Shown here: piece after piece, positions 20,426 to 30,859 of the stretch | Layout of the letters: each line of letters opens with the position of its first letter | How positions within the stretch are numbered: the first letter of the stretch is position 1 | Assembly: GCF_000209165.1 (NCBI RefSeq) | Contig: NC_009045.1 | Coordinates: forward strand, 1,302,001 to 1,366,000 | Direction of reading: 5' to 3' | Length of the DNA stretch: 64,000 nucleotides | From: Scheffersomyces stipitis CBS 6054 | Lineage: Eukaryota; Ascomycota; Pichiomycetes; Serinales; Debaryomycetaceae | Notes under the pieces: generated by a model | Database searches by the model: none | Told to the model about the DNA's origin: nothing | The model's input: the letters and a program-made list of their open reading frames with translations, nothing else | Made by a program: the position numbers and the translations under genes

Positions 20426-22250
20426 ATTAATAGGACCTGAAATATTTTGGAGAAAGAAAGTATAAATTAAAGCAGGAGGGGTATAACGATGTGAACGTGA
20501 AAAACAAAGGCAATCGGAGTGAACGGAATCAATGAATAATCACGAATAAATATTAGATATTAGATACTCTTACAATATTTCGGCTCGTCCCAGGGGAAGT
20601 GGAAATATCCAAGGTGATATTAAATGCAAACGGAATGGGTATCCTAAAGGGTATGGGAAAGGGTATTAGAGTCCTGGAGCAGGAAGAGATATCTAATCAA
20701 ATAGAAGGTTTGTCAACTGAAAAGCTAAAAATTTACAAGTCATACAAAATTCTAAACTGAGGTGGATGCCACGTTGTATTTAAAGGCTCTCTTCCAGACA
20801 TCCTCTATATCGTTTTCATCAATCTGCTAGAAACCCCAAGATCGAAATTTCTTTATCTGGAACATTTTTTGAAGTGAAAATGCCTATTATTCGTCAAGAC
20901 GCAGCCTGCAAATAATTAATTGCAATTCGGCCCAAATGGGAAACCAATCTGCAGACAAGCTCCAATTTTTTATTTCAAGACAGTCTCAATTGCCGAAAGC
21001 CATCAATATCCTCCAGTCCTACAAAATATTGGGAATAATTATGTCCATGTTTTACTTACTGGGGTAATCCGCTAATTCCGATTATGTTATAAATTTATAC
21101 AGAAATCGGAAGTAAAGCTGTATTCGTTGAGTTCGGAAGCTGTCAAATCCGAATTTCATATAATGTACCCACAGATAAGGTTTTCGCTCGCGATCCTGTG
21201 ACTTCTTGGCTGGGCAGTGTGGGTTAGAGGTCTTCTGACTGTTGAGTATCAGGTGGTGTGATGTTTATTTGAACTGTGTGGGTTAAGTAGCTCTCTGTAT
21301 TGACACCTGCTTTCTCAACATTTATCCTGTAAAGCGGCACTCTAGCAGATATTCTTTTTTGGTCGTCCAAGTTGCAGGTATTGTTTGCTAGGGCTTTGGA
21401 CACAGTCAGGCTTTGCGTTGAAATTAGAATGATCAGACAACTAGAAGTTAGCCACTGGATGGAGACAGGCTTAGTCAAGGTATTGTTGGGGGCAGCATTT
21501 CTTACAACAGCGGTACCAGGTGAAAATTCCCGAACACAATACAAAGGGGCTTATCGTATAGTGGCATCAAATTTCAGTTCTCCACCCTTTTAATGAAGAC
21601 CTAATCAGGAGATTACACAAAACCGATATATGCACCCAAATTTCCCTATTAGGAAATCTATATCCAGTTAGCCACCCAGCAGGTGTAAAACAATCGATTT
21701 ATCTCGGGGATTCAGATGTTGACATCGAGAAATTAACAAATGGGGAACCAATTGAGTGGATACTCACAACAACAATGACATCGTCAGAGGCGAATGGTGG
21801 TTTGATTCGTCTCGAAAATTACGCTAACACAATTGCTCTATTCGGAACCAAACAATGCAATCTAATGGAGAAACTGACCTCGAGACCAGCCGTTTCTTTA
21901 TTATATTTTGTTGGAATATCGAGCTGTTGTAAACTTGGCATGCCGTCTGAATTGAAAATAATAGAGAGAAAAGCCGAAACATACTACAGGAAGCTTAATT
22001 TTGAAGACTCCAATTGTAGCTCGTAGTCCATTCTTAGTCCATTCTTACTCTACTATATACTGTAAATGTACCACCAAATAGAATTTCAATTACTGTGACG
22101 GCAATCCCCCAGAATCTGGAATTGACGTCTACAAAAATTTCTCTGGTTACAATATCGTTTCTTACATACTATTCAGTAATTTAAATGCCTCCCAGTAACA
22201 GCGAGGTCTATCACATATGGTTATGTACTAATGCAAGCTATCAATACTAA
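20426..22250. other. YOR1 upstream region / FUB1 3' flank
   Basis: About 1.8 kb with no gene I can support. The open frames at 21224-21544 (minus, needing a TTG start) and 21775-22026 (plus) have no recognisable features. The length implies an extended regulatory region for YOR1. Confidence 0.5.
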
Positions 22251-23213
22251 TTAAAATGAAAAGCCGCCGCCACCAGATCCCCCAAATCCTGGGAATCCAG
22301 TATTGCCACTGCCTCCGCTCCCAAAGCTGCCACCTCTCAAGTTTCCTGGTAAACCGCTTCCAAGGGAATCGAGATTGTCCTCACCATATGGATCATCGAA
22401 TCTAGCCCCTGGAGGTACACCTAATCTCAGGGTGTTACCACCTTCGTGTCTGCCACCAAAGACGGGGTGATCTAGAGAAGGATACATACCCCCGTCATTT
22501 CCACCTTGAGCGAGTGGATCTACAAACGGTTTCATCTCAGGGTGTCTAGGCAATCCTGGAGGGTTCAAATCTCTGTCACCGATAGCTGGGAGCACAGAAG
22601 AAGAAGGTCCAAAGCCTGAAGCAGAGCCTCTGATTTCCAACTCGTCTTCGAAATCAGGCATGTCATTGGGACGGCGGTGCACTGGAGGATCTGAAATAAG
22701 AGAGGATTTGGGCAACTTGGAATCCAACAAGTCAGCCTCGTTTTCCAATGGGTTTGGAGAAGAGTGTGGAGGAGGCGAAATGGCTGAAAGTCTACGCAAA
22801 CGTGATTGGTCAGCTGCAAAGAGCTCGTCTAAGTTGGCACAGATTGCTAACGATTTTACCTTTTTATTGAAGCCATTGATTATACTCTGTGGCAAATTAA
22901 GTTCGGACAAAGGAAATCTGATTTCAAGGGCAGCCAAGTCGCTGTCTGTCCAATCTACAAGTAAATTGTCAATAGTCTTGGTAGATTCGCCTTCAAAAAT
23001 AAAATTGACAAGTACCGACGTTTCGGATAATTCTGAAATTGAGGTGACAAGCACAATGTTGTCGTTGTTGTCTTTGTCAACCAAGTTGTACTGGACTAGT
23101 TTGTCAGTGCTGGTAATTTGTTTCTGATCGTATTTCGATTTGGAAGGGTATAGTGAGCCCAAGAAGTTGTGAACAAGCACCGAAGTAAGCTTAAGATAAT
23201 TGTCGATAGTCAT
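22251..23213 (-). CDS. FUB1: PI31-like proteasome regulator
   Basis: This 320-residue protein resembles PI31/Fub1, which binds the 20S proteasome and modulates its activity and assembly. The N-terminal half (residues 1-130) is a folded domain consistent with the PI31 N-terminal fold. The C-terminal half is Pro/Gly-rich with short conserved elements IGDRDLNPPG and VPPGARFDDPYG, the hallmark of the PI31 C-terminal domain, and ends in a Gly/Ser run (GGSGGGGFSF). The S. cerevisiae protein (YCR076C) is somewhat shorter. It is divergent from SOL1 across a long intergenic region. Confidence 0.82.
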   Translation of the reverse strand: MTIDNYLKLTSVLVHNFLGSLYPSKSKYDQKQITSTDKLVQYNLVDKDNNDNIVLVTSISELSETSVLVNFIFEGESTKTIDNLLVDWTDSDLAALEIRFPLSELNLPQSIINGFNKKVKSLAICANLDELFAADQSRLRRLSAISPPPHSSPNPLENEADLLDSKLPKSSLISDPPVHRRPNDMPDFEDELEIRGSASGFGPSSSVLPAIGDRDLNPPGLPRHPEMKPFVDPLAQGGNDGGMYPSLDHPVFGGRHEGGNTLRLGVPPGARFDDPYGEDNLDSLGSGLPGNLRGGSFGSGGSGNTGFPGFGGSGGGGFSF

Positions 23214-25590
23214 CTTGATTCAAATATCTTTTGTTATCGTACGTGGAAAGTTTGGATTTTTGCTGAATTGTTGTTGTAGCTGAAAGTTAAGATTCCTTTA
23301 CTGACAAATGAAAATGACCAGTTGCTGAAACCAATTGAAATATTTTGTAGTAGTTAGCTTCTTGATTCAGATGATATTTTCTGAATTCTGTATCTCTCGG
23401 TTATTGTATATATGTTTGGGACTGTTCAATTGTTTCAATAGTGTGTTTATGATATGGACGATGAAACTTGAAAGACCCGAGTCCTACGAATTCCGAGCCC
23501 ATGCCACTTTTCCTGGAGTAGATGATCAGAGTGCATGATGTGTGTCGCATTTGTGTCGAAAACGACAGAAATGACAAAAGTGCGAGGTTGCCCTGATGAT
23601 GCTACGAGACGATAATGACCAAAACTACGTTGGTGAAACGGACTACTGTCGGGTATGTCATAGAGTTAGGAGAGTCGGACTGTTTGGAAACAATTTGCTA
23701 GCTTGTGGTTCCAATTGTTGAAGCTTCAGAATTTACAATATTAAACTATACGAAACAATAGCCATTCCAAATGGCCGGTAACAGTTACCTTACTATCGAA
23801 ACGGGCTCAAACTATACGAACACACTATTGAAATCATCATCACGGATCTAAACAACACAGAATTGTCTCAGTATCAGTTTCAGCGAGCTCCAAAATGAAA
23901 AACCCGGTCGCCCTCACCCTCGAGATCTCTCGCTAAAACTGAAACGGATTTTTCACCAACTAAAAGGGGCAAGCGACTCCCTAGAACATACAATGGAATT
24001 CTACAGACTTTTCGCCACAAACATCTCCGAGGCTGCCGCAGAAAGGGTGCAAATATTCTCAGTTCCGCAATTCCAGTCGGTGTTGTTCTGGGTAACGAAA
24101 CGATCAGGTCACGACCGGCCACTGAGACTCGAAAATCATACATATCTTTCGGAAGCCCGGAACGACAAACACCAACGGTATTTAGAGCCATATAAGACTG
24201 ATTAATATTCAACTCTACACCAAATCTCAGCTGATTGCAATAACTTCTTCATCCTGGCCATTCCCACAGAGTTATAGCCAGATATTCAAGTACAATTGGT
24301 TCCAGATTACGATTGCTAATCGCGTTCACGTGAGCAAATTGGCTTATCAGTGGGTAGATATCCCCATTCAGAAGTCACGGCAGCACGCCACAACCCACAT
24401 CCACACGACGGTTGGAGAATAGCCTGTCTAAGCTGAGCCTATCTTGATATAATAACCAAGATAATATCGATCTTAATAGCACTGGCTATCTGGAGTAGTG
24501 ATATAATCGGCTGATAATTTTGGCAGAGAAAACCAGCTCTTTCTTGAATCTTCGCGAGAAAAATTGCAATACCGACAGACCAGGGCGTCGCCGCAGGATC
24601 GTCGCTAATCGCTCTCAAATTACACAGAACCAGAAGACAATTCTCGCCAGGAAATAGGGGAGTAACGTCGCAGTAGGGACATTACTGAAATACAAAAAGA
24701 CCAAACAAAAGGATAGCTCTAGAAGGCAGTTCCAAACACTACAGCACCTGAGGAATCTGACCCATCACCGGAGTCCGAACAGTTTCGCCAGCACTACTTC
24801 TATCGCAATACGGCAACTGCCTGATCAAGAATTTCAGTTCTGTTGGTTTGCTTTCCCAGTACTGACGCAGTGAACTCTCGGTACGTTTCCGTAGGCTCCC
24901 TAGCATTGTCTTGACACAGGAAATTGCCGCTGGCCTTCAGAATTTTTTCCGCCAGTTTCTCGCAACGCACCGAAAGTTCTCGATTTTCTTCGTTTTTCCA
25001 CATTCACCCAGATTGAATTTTTCTTCAGCAGTATTCTCTTTATCTTCTTGCTTCAGCTAAGATAAATACCAATTCTCGCTATCAAGCATTAACTGTCAGT
25101 ATTCGACAACGTTTCCTCATCTTGTTCCGCTAGTCTGCATTTTTGTCGCTTTTGCTGTAATTCCATATACGTTCATTATCTGTCGTGTGGCCACCACCAG
25201 TTGTAAATCAATCAACACTCAAGATCAAAAATCCCTAATCTAATTATCACCAGTCGATCCAACAGATAACACCAAATTGGAACAGCATCTACGGTGAATC
25301 TCCTATTTGCTTACATCGAATCTTTAGGAATTTAAACTACTATCAGTAACACTACCATCTTTTGACATTGTCGTGAAATTATCAACTGATATCCATATTT
25401 CGCAAACCAGCAGTCCACCTAACATATTAGTATCACCATAATTTTATTTATACCAATATCCGAATACCTATATCGATTTAACACCAATAGCGATATCACC
25501 TTCATTCTAAGAATATTATAATCTAGAATATCACCATTATCTTAAATTCATCTATTTCTTGATTGCCATTACTATATAAATTTCTCAATC
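23214..25590. other. Long divergent intergenic region FUB1/SOL1
   Basis: About 2.4 kb separates the FUB1 and SOL1 starts. The 450 bp nearest SOL1 are AT-rich with at least four TATCACC elements (25245-25545) and probably form a long 5' leader. A CACGTG box is at about 24326. The minus frame 24800-25003 (67 codons, ATG start) has no recognisable family. I see no tRNA or other RNA gene. Confidence 0.5.
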
Positions 25591-26604
25591 ATGACCACAA
25601 CCGTTCCCTTGATATACTCGTTCCCAGAATTCTTCGGAGTAGCTGAGGCTGTAGCCGACCACATCATCTCGGCCCAGAACCAGACCTTATACAACACCTT
25701 GGATCCACAGCAGATCGAATTGATCAAACAAGACAGATTGAAGAGACCCAACTTGCTTTCCTCTTCTTCCACTGTTTCCATCAACAGAGACAACAGCCAT
25801 AGTGCCATCAACGTCTCTCCCTCCAGCAGCCATATCAATAATACCTCACAATCCTCAAATGGAAACAACAAGATCAAGAAGGAGAAAAAGAAAAAAGCAG
25901 ATGCTCGATTTAAGATCGCTATTTCTGGAGGTTCATTGATCAAGATTTTGCACCAGGGCTTATTGCCCCGAGAAGATGCCATTGAATGGGACAAATGGGA
26001 CATCTACTTTGCTGACGAAAGATTGGTGCCGTTCGAGTCACCTGACTCAAACTACGGTCAGGCTAAGAGAGAAATCTTCGACTTGATCCAGTCAGAAACC
26101 AAACCTCGGATCTTCCACATAGACGAGTCATTGATCGATGACCCTCAAGAATGTGCCGATGACTATGAGAAAGTGTTGATTAACAACTTTGCTCGCAAGG
26201 ACTCTGTTAAATTGCCTATGTTTGACTTGTTGTTGTTGGGATGTGCACCAGATGGCCACATTGCTTCTTTATTCCCTAATCATGGTGAGCAGTTGAGAGA
26301 GAAGTTAGCATGGTGTATGCCTGTATCGAAGGCTCCTTCTGGTCCTGAAAACAGAATCACACTTTCAATTCCTGTCATCTGTCATGCTGCAAGAGTCACT
26401 TTCGTAGTAGAAGGTTTAACCAAAGCTCCAATTATTCGTATCATTATGGAAAGACCAGAGAAGGGCTTACCAAGTTCGATCGTCAACGAAGGAGCAGCCG
26501 GTAGAGTGTCTTGGTTTGTAGATGACGATGCCTTGAATGACTTGTATGATATCACGAAAAAGAAGTACAAATATTTATCCATAGCAGATCCTTGCAACAG
26601 TTGA
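25591..26604 (+). CDS. SOL1: 6-phosphogluconolactonase-like protein of the SOL1/SOL2 type
   Basis: This 337-residue protein has the 6-phosphogluconolactonase fold: ISGGSLIKIL, FADERLVPFESPDSNYG and LLLLGCAPDGHIASLFPNH, retaining the Asp and His of the active-site loop. A Ser/Asn/Lys-rich insert (about residues 57-103) interrupts the domain after DRLKRPN. Such an insert is a feature of the S. cerevisiae Sol1/Sol2 branch, linked to tRNA export, as against Sol3/Sol4, which act in the pentose phosphate pathway. Because the catalytic motifs remain, it may still be an active lactonase. It is convergent with TUM1. Confidence 0.88.
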   Translation: MTTTVPLIYSFPEFFGVAEAVADHIISAQNQTLYNTLDPQQIELIKQDRLKRPNLLSSSSTVSINRDNSHSAINVSPSSSHINNTSQSSNGNNKIKKEKKKKADARFKIAISGGSLIKILHQGLLPREDAIEWDKWDIYFADERLVPFESPDSNYGQAKREIFDLIQSETKPRIFHIDESLIDDPQECADDYEKVLINNFARKDSVKLPMFDLLLLGCAPDGHIASLFPNHGEQLREKLAWCMPVSKAPSGPENRITLSIPVICHAARVTFVVEGLTKAPIIRIIMERPEKGLPSSIVNEGAAGRVSWFVDDDALNDLYDITKKKYKYLSIADPCNS

Positions 26605-26915
26605 TTGCAATAGTCTGAACCTTATGCTTTTTTCTATTGCTCTGCGCCGCTGTTGTAGTATACTTACTTACCGTTACACTATGGTTAATTTCCTGTCACT
26701 GTCATTGTCATCGTAATAATACACTTTTTGTAGCTTGTTCCATCATCTCATATATTTTCGCCTATAGTTCTCATCTTTTTATACTCCATATTCTATATAT
26801 GTTGCTTGAATTAATAATATCTCTGAATGGTTGTAGCCTATGTGATTATGTGTAAGATTACAGATCCAGCAATTTCCTGAAGCTTTCCAGCCATCCGGTA
26901 TTCTTAACTCCTTAT
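26605..26915. other. Convergent intergenic region SOL1/TUM1
   Basis: A 311-bp AT-rich 3' flank with TATATA-like tracts (about 26790-26820). I see no gene. Confidence 0.55.
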
Positions 26916-27875
26916 CTAATGAGTCTTGACGATAAGTTCAGATGGAGCTCTTGAAGCCCATTCCGTCCAACTACCATCGTAGACTCTGATAGGAACATCC
27001 AAGCCAATAACAGACTGAATGGCAAACCTCAAGACGACTGCTGTGACACCTGAACCACACATAACAATAATGCCCTTCTTTCCTTTCAAGAAATCAGAGT
27101 TAGAAAGATCCAAATCAAAATCCCTTTTGAATATCTCAAGCAATTCCTCCTTAGACTTGTAGGTCTTATTGTCAGCATTGATAACCTTAGAGAAAGGCAA
27201 AGACAAAGACGATGGGACATGTCCTGAGCTCAAACCCGGTCTTGGTTCGGGCACCTTACCTGTGTATCTATCATGAGGACGAGCATCAAAAGCGTAGTAA
27301 TCCTGAGCCAACTTGTTGGTTTGTACCAAATCAAGTAATTCTTCGTATTCAATGACTTGTTCGTCGTACTTGGTTTTGAATTCTGCTTCAGAAATTGGCT
27401 GGTATGGCTCGGAGCTTTCGGAAACTAGTGGAGTCAGAAGAGTATCTACCGGTTTGAGATCCAATTGGTACTCCGCTTGTTTGTAAGTGATATAGTTATC
27501 CAATAAGTAGACTCTAGGATGTCCAAATAAGGCAAACGTCCAAGCAGCACGAGGGCTGGAGAAGATTCCAGACTTATCGTAGACTACTAAGGTGTCGTTC
27601 TTACGAATACCCAACTCTTGAATTGCCTGGTTGAAAATCGAATATGTAGGAAGCATATGGGGATACTTGGAGCCTGGTAAGGAAATGGCATCTAGATCAA
27701 AGAAACCAGCATTGGGGATTCTCTCCTGTTCAAGAAACTCCTGTAAACCGTTTTTGCCACTATTGGGCATATACCAAGTTGCGTCGACTGGAACCACTCT
27801 GGATGCAGAAGTTGCGGTGCCCAACAAAGCTCTGAAGGCAGCAGGCGAAAGCGTAGATAAGATTGTTCTGGACAT
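26916..27875 (-). CDS. TUM1: Thiosulfate sulfurtransferase / 3-mercaptopyruvate sulfurtransferase
   Basis: This 319-residue protein has two rhodanese domains. The N-terminal one (about 10-150) lacks an active cysteine; the C-terminal one (about 185-310) has the catalytic loop CGSGVTAVV with Cys273. The linker element SGHVPSSLSLPFS matches the family. Yeast Tum1 passes sulfur from Nfs1 towards Uba4 and Urm1 for thiolation of wobble uridines in cytosolic tRNAs. The N-terminus (MSRTILSTLSPAAFRALLG) is basic and amphipathic, which would fit partial mitochondrial targeting. Confidence 0.9.
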   Translation of the reverse strand: MSRTILSTLSPAAFRALLGTATSASRVVPVDATWYMPNSGKNGLQEFLEQERIPNAGFFDLDAISLPGSKYPHMLPTYSIFNQAIQELGIRKNDTLVVYDKSGIFSSPRAAWTFALFGHPRVYLLDNYITYKQAEYQLDLKPVDTLLTPLVSESSEPYQPISEAEFKTKYDEQVIEYEELLDLVQTNKLAQDYYAFDARPHDRYTGKVPEPRPGLSSGHVPSSLSLPFSKVINADNKTYKSKEELLEIFKRDFDLDLSNSDFLKGKKGIIVMCGSGVTAVVLRFAIQSVIGLDVPIRVYDGSWTEWASRAPSELIVKTH

Positions 27876-28391
27876 ACTGGAAAACAGGGTGAATAACTGA
27901 TAGTTCTGATGAAAGTTAATTTTGCAATTTTTCGCTTATGAAAGTATCAATTGGTTTTTGATTCACAACGTAGAGCTAATTGACGGCAACTACCCGAGTG
28001 TTTGAAAAGAATTGAGTTCTGGCCGATTGCTGAGAAAAGAATACCATCTAATCGAATCTGGAAACTTAGTCTATCTGAAAAATTGGTATGGCGCAACATG
28101 TGGGGCAGATTAGGAGTGCGACTCGGAATATCAGAATTGCGCTTTTGGGATGCAAAGAACTCCGAGAAGAAGTCTGAAATGTTTGCCATCTGTAAAGTAG
28201 TCTGTAGAAATTACTGATTAAGATAGAATTGTATAGAGGTACAACATTGGCATGTGGAATCACAAAATGTAAGTATAAATATAGTATTTGAAGCAAAAAT
28301 TCTGGTAGTACCACGGCACAATTTACTAGTTGCTACGTCTATGACAAGCTACAGACATCGTTCTATTACCGTCTAGCACACTCCTGCTAAT
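27876..28391. other. Intergenic region PUS7/TUM1
   Basis: A 516-bp stretch between tandem minus-strand genes: the TUM1 promoter and the PUS7 3' flank. I see no gene or strong motif. Confidence 0.5.
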
Positions 28392-30434
28392 CTATTTCGT
28401 CTCCTCTTTTTTCATCATGTTTTCGCTCCATCTGGAAGTATCAGCCTTCATGAATTCTCTCATAGCCATAGTGGCATAAGAGCTTACTCCCAATTGCATA
28501 GTGAGAACCACAGCAGTCTTGGTAGCTTCATCACCTTCGACCTTGATGATTCTTTCGACATCCTTGCCTTCTTTCTTGAGTCTCAAGATCTCCAAATCTG
28601 TTCTTACCAAAGGAACGGAGTTGTCGCTGTATTTGACAATCTTGTAGGTCAAATTCTCTGGCCTGGTCATAAGGTTACGGTAAGATCCAGTTAACGAGAA
28701 CTCTTTGATTCTTCTGCCCATCTTATATGGGTCCAAGCCGTCTTGTGCCATTGTTTGAACATAGACTTGCGCCAATTTCTCATTAGTGGGATACTGGACC
28801 TTGAATCCTGGAGTTGGCAAAACAACGTCGTAGATACTATATTTTCCAGATTCCACGTCTTCCTTAGTAATAGATTTAACCTTGACATCTCTGTTGACTT
28901 TGACATCTTCTTCAAAATCGTCATCTTGGTCAGATTTGACCTTGATTTCGTCGTCAATGACTAAATCTCCTTCTTGTAGCTCAAGACCAAACAATTCAAT
29001 TCTCTTGGATGCAACCAAGTTCCACACGTACGATTGGTAGGCATGCGAGTACATCATTCGCAAGTTCTTAGGAATAGCCATGATACTCTTGAAATAGGAA
29101 TTCTTTCCATACTCTTCGTTTTCGTCTAATTGTTCAGTGTCTAACACCTTCAAGATGGCTGTTTCTGCAGAAAAGTAGTGAGGTAACTTCTTAAGTGTCA
29201 ATGATGGGTTCTTGGTTTCCGCCCAGATTCTTCTGGCTTCAATCGAGTCTGGTGCGACGATATCCTGTTCTGACAAGATAAGCTCGGCGGCATCTTTCCA
29301 TTCTTCTTTCAAGAGATGAATACCAAGCATATGTGTAGAGATCGAAAAAGAACCAAACCTTTGCATTCCAAAGTAGTTAATAAATCCCTTTTCCTTGAGC
29401 GATGTGAAACTATTGTCGACAATTTCAGCAAGGTTCTCTCCGCCCAATGGTTCAACATCTCTGATAGTGATTGTGAATTGGTTACCCTTCAAATCACCCA
29501 ATCCCAAGGGAGAGTCTTCATAGGTGAATCCACCTAAAACGGTATTCTTCAAGGCCTTGTTCAACGAGTTGACTCTAACAACCTTTCCTTTATGAATACT
29601 GAATCTCTGACAAGTGGCTCCTCTTCTGTCTTTGGTACCAGCATAGTTAATTGCTTTGTGAGGTATTCTCAAGAACTTGGAAATGGTGGAGGCTACCTCC
29701 ATAGTTTCTCTATTTTCCTTGAAAACAGTGAAATGCAAGTAAGGCTTGAAAGCTCCCAATCCATAGTTCAAAATTCCGTTCTCATCAACATGGTGCATGC
29801 TCTCTTGAGGATGCTGTCTTCCTCTAGAAGTTTTCTTAGCTATGGCGATCTTGAATGTATTTTCTGGCGAAGTAATGGACTCCAACTTGCCCTGGAAGGC
29901 TGCTCTAAGCAATTGGTGCAATTTTCCACGCTGTTGCTTATCATCAAAGGAAGTCTTTGTTTCCATGTTGTTTCCTGTAGAGAACAACTCTTCTATCTGG
30001 GCCAATTCGTCATTGGTGATGTAAGTCAAAAGCTCTTGACGATGTTCATCTGATAAATCGTACTTGGACTTGTTTTCTTCTTCTTCTTTTTTCTGGGCTT
30101 TGATAGCTTCTATTTCTTCTTCAGTCTTGCCCTGTAACTCCTTTCTGTCTTCGGCCCTCTTTTCCATCTTTCTTTCCTTCTTGCTCTTTCCTACATCAAT
30201 GCCTTCATCGACCAAATGGACGACATTACCCAGGACATCGATTTCGTTGACCTGGAAATCTGAATAGAGCAGCTTGATGAGACCAGTAAATCCGGTCTCG
30301 GTCTTGTTGATATAAGAAGTTATGCCTACTTCATGCTCCTGAATAGACTTCTTGGCAACTTCTGGTGTTTCCACCTTGAACTTCTTGGAAGAAGCAAGCA
30401 CCTGCTCTGAATCAATACCTCTCTTCTGTGACAT
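28392..30434 (-). CDS. PUS7: Multisubstrate pseudouridine synthase (TruD family)
   Basis: This 680-residue enzyme isomerises uridine to pseudouridine in U2 snRNA, in tRNAs (position 13 and pre-tRNA-Tyr position 35) and in many mRNAs. The catalytic motif NYAGTKDRRGATCQRF contains Asp269. Other TruD elements include FLRIPHKAINY, GNQFTITIRD and INYFGMQRFG. A Lys/Glu-rich charged insert (about residues 80-130) and an acidic loop (about 505-530) are typical of the eukaryotic proteins. The ATG at 30434 gives MSQKRGIDSEQVL, with a basic stretch that could be a nuclear signal. The frame stays open to 30500 but only with a TTG start, so I do not extend it. Confidence 0.95.
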   Translation of the reverse strand: MSQKRGIDSEQVLASSKKFKVETPEVAKKSIQEHEVGITSYINKTETGFTGLIKLLYSDFQVNEIDVLGNVVHLVDEGIDVGKSKKERKMEKRAEDRKELQGKTEEEIEAIKAQKKEEEENKSKYDLSDEHRQELLTYITNDELAQIEELFSTGNNMETKTSFDDKQQRGKLHQLLRAAFQGKLESITSPENTFKIAIAKKTSRGRQHPQESMHHVDENGILNYGLGAFKPYLHFTVFKENRETMEVASTISKFLRIPHKAINYAGTKDRRGATCQRFSIHKGKVVRVNSLNKALKNTVLGGFTYEDSPLGLGDLKGNQFTITIRDVEPLGGENLAEIVDNSFTSLKEKGFINYFGMQRFGSFSISTHMLGIHLLKEEWKDAAELILSEQDIVAPDSIEARRIWAETKNPSLTLKKLPHYFSAETAILKVLDTEQLDENEEYGKNSYFKSIMAIPKNLRMMYSHAYQSYVWNLVASKRIELFGLELQEGDLVIDDEIKVKSDQDDDFEEDVKVNRDVKVKSITKEDVESGKYSIYDVVLPTPGFKVQYPTNEKLAQVYVQTMAQDGLDPYKMGRRIKEFSLTGSYRNLMTRPENLTYKIVKYSDNSVPLVRTDLEILRLKKEGKDVERIIKVEGDEATKTAVVLTMQLGVSSYATMAMREFMKADTSRWSENMMKKEETK

Positions 30435-30859
30435 TATAATTGATTTTGGTATTTCTCGAAAATGGGCGAGAGATTGTCTTATCAAACGTGATGTATTCAA
30501 GTATAGTTATTTACGAAATGAAGGCATCTGACTCGGCTAACTTTAATTTGCAGACTGGTTAGGCTTTTTGATAAGTAGATAGTATTCAAAACTATCCTTT
30601 GGAATTTTTCAAGGCATCGCATTTCCATAGTAATTTTTTTAGGTGCAGATTCCCAGTGAGGAAATTTGGAACATATAAATTATGTGGACAAGACTACGAA
30701 TATTGCAGCTATTCCAAATTATAAAGATATTAGATCTATAAGTATGTCGCTATAAAATTAGGGTTATGAAATGGAATAAATTGATGAATAACACATGGAA
30801 ACGAAAGAGAATCTAATCATAGGTAAAGTTCATGATGGAGTAGAAGTTGCTATTCCTTT
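30435..30859. other. Intergenic region KIP2/PUS7
   Basis: A 425-bp stretch between divergently useful ends of two minus-strand genes in tandem order: it precedes PUS7 and follows, on the map, the KIP2 stop at 30860. Since PUS7 starts at 30434, this is its promoter. It is AT-rich with no clear motif. Confidence 0.5.

Noticed and set aside
21224..21544. 106-codon minus frame upstream of YOR1
   Set aside because: It needs a TTG start, has no domain features and its composition is not gene-like.
24800..25003. 67-codon ATG frame in the FUB1/SOL1 intergenic region
   Set aside because: Short, no recognisable family, and no promoter or terminator context; I keep it only as an unsupported frame.
30435..30500. 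A 22-residue N-terminal extension of PUS7 that resembles a mitochondrial presequence
   Set aside because: The upstream codon at 30500 is TTG, not ATG; no in-frame ATG lies beyond 30434. The same holds for the apparent extensions of PLP2, KIP2, the RRM protein, the 35884 gene, RMI1 and MET12.
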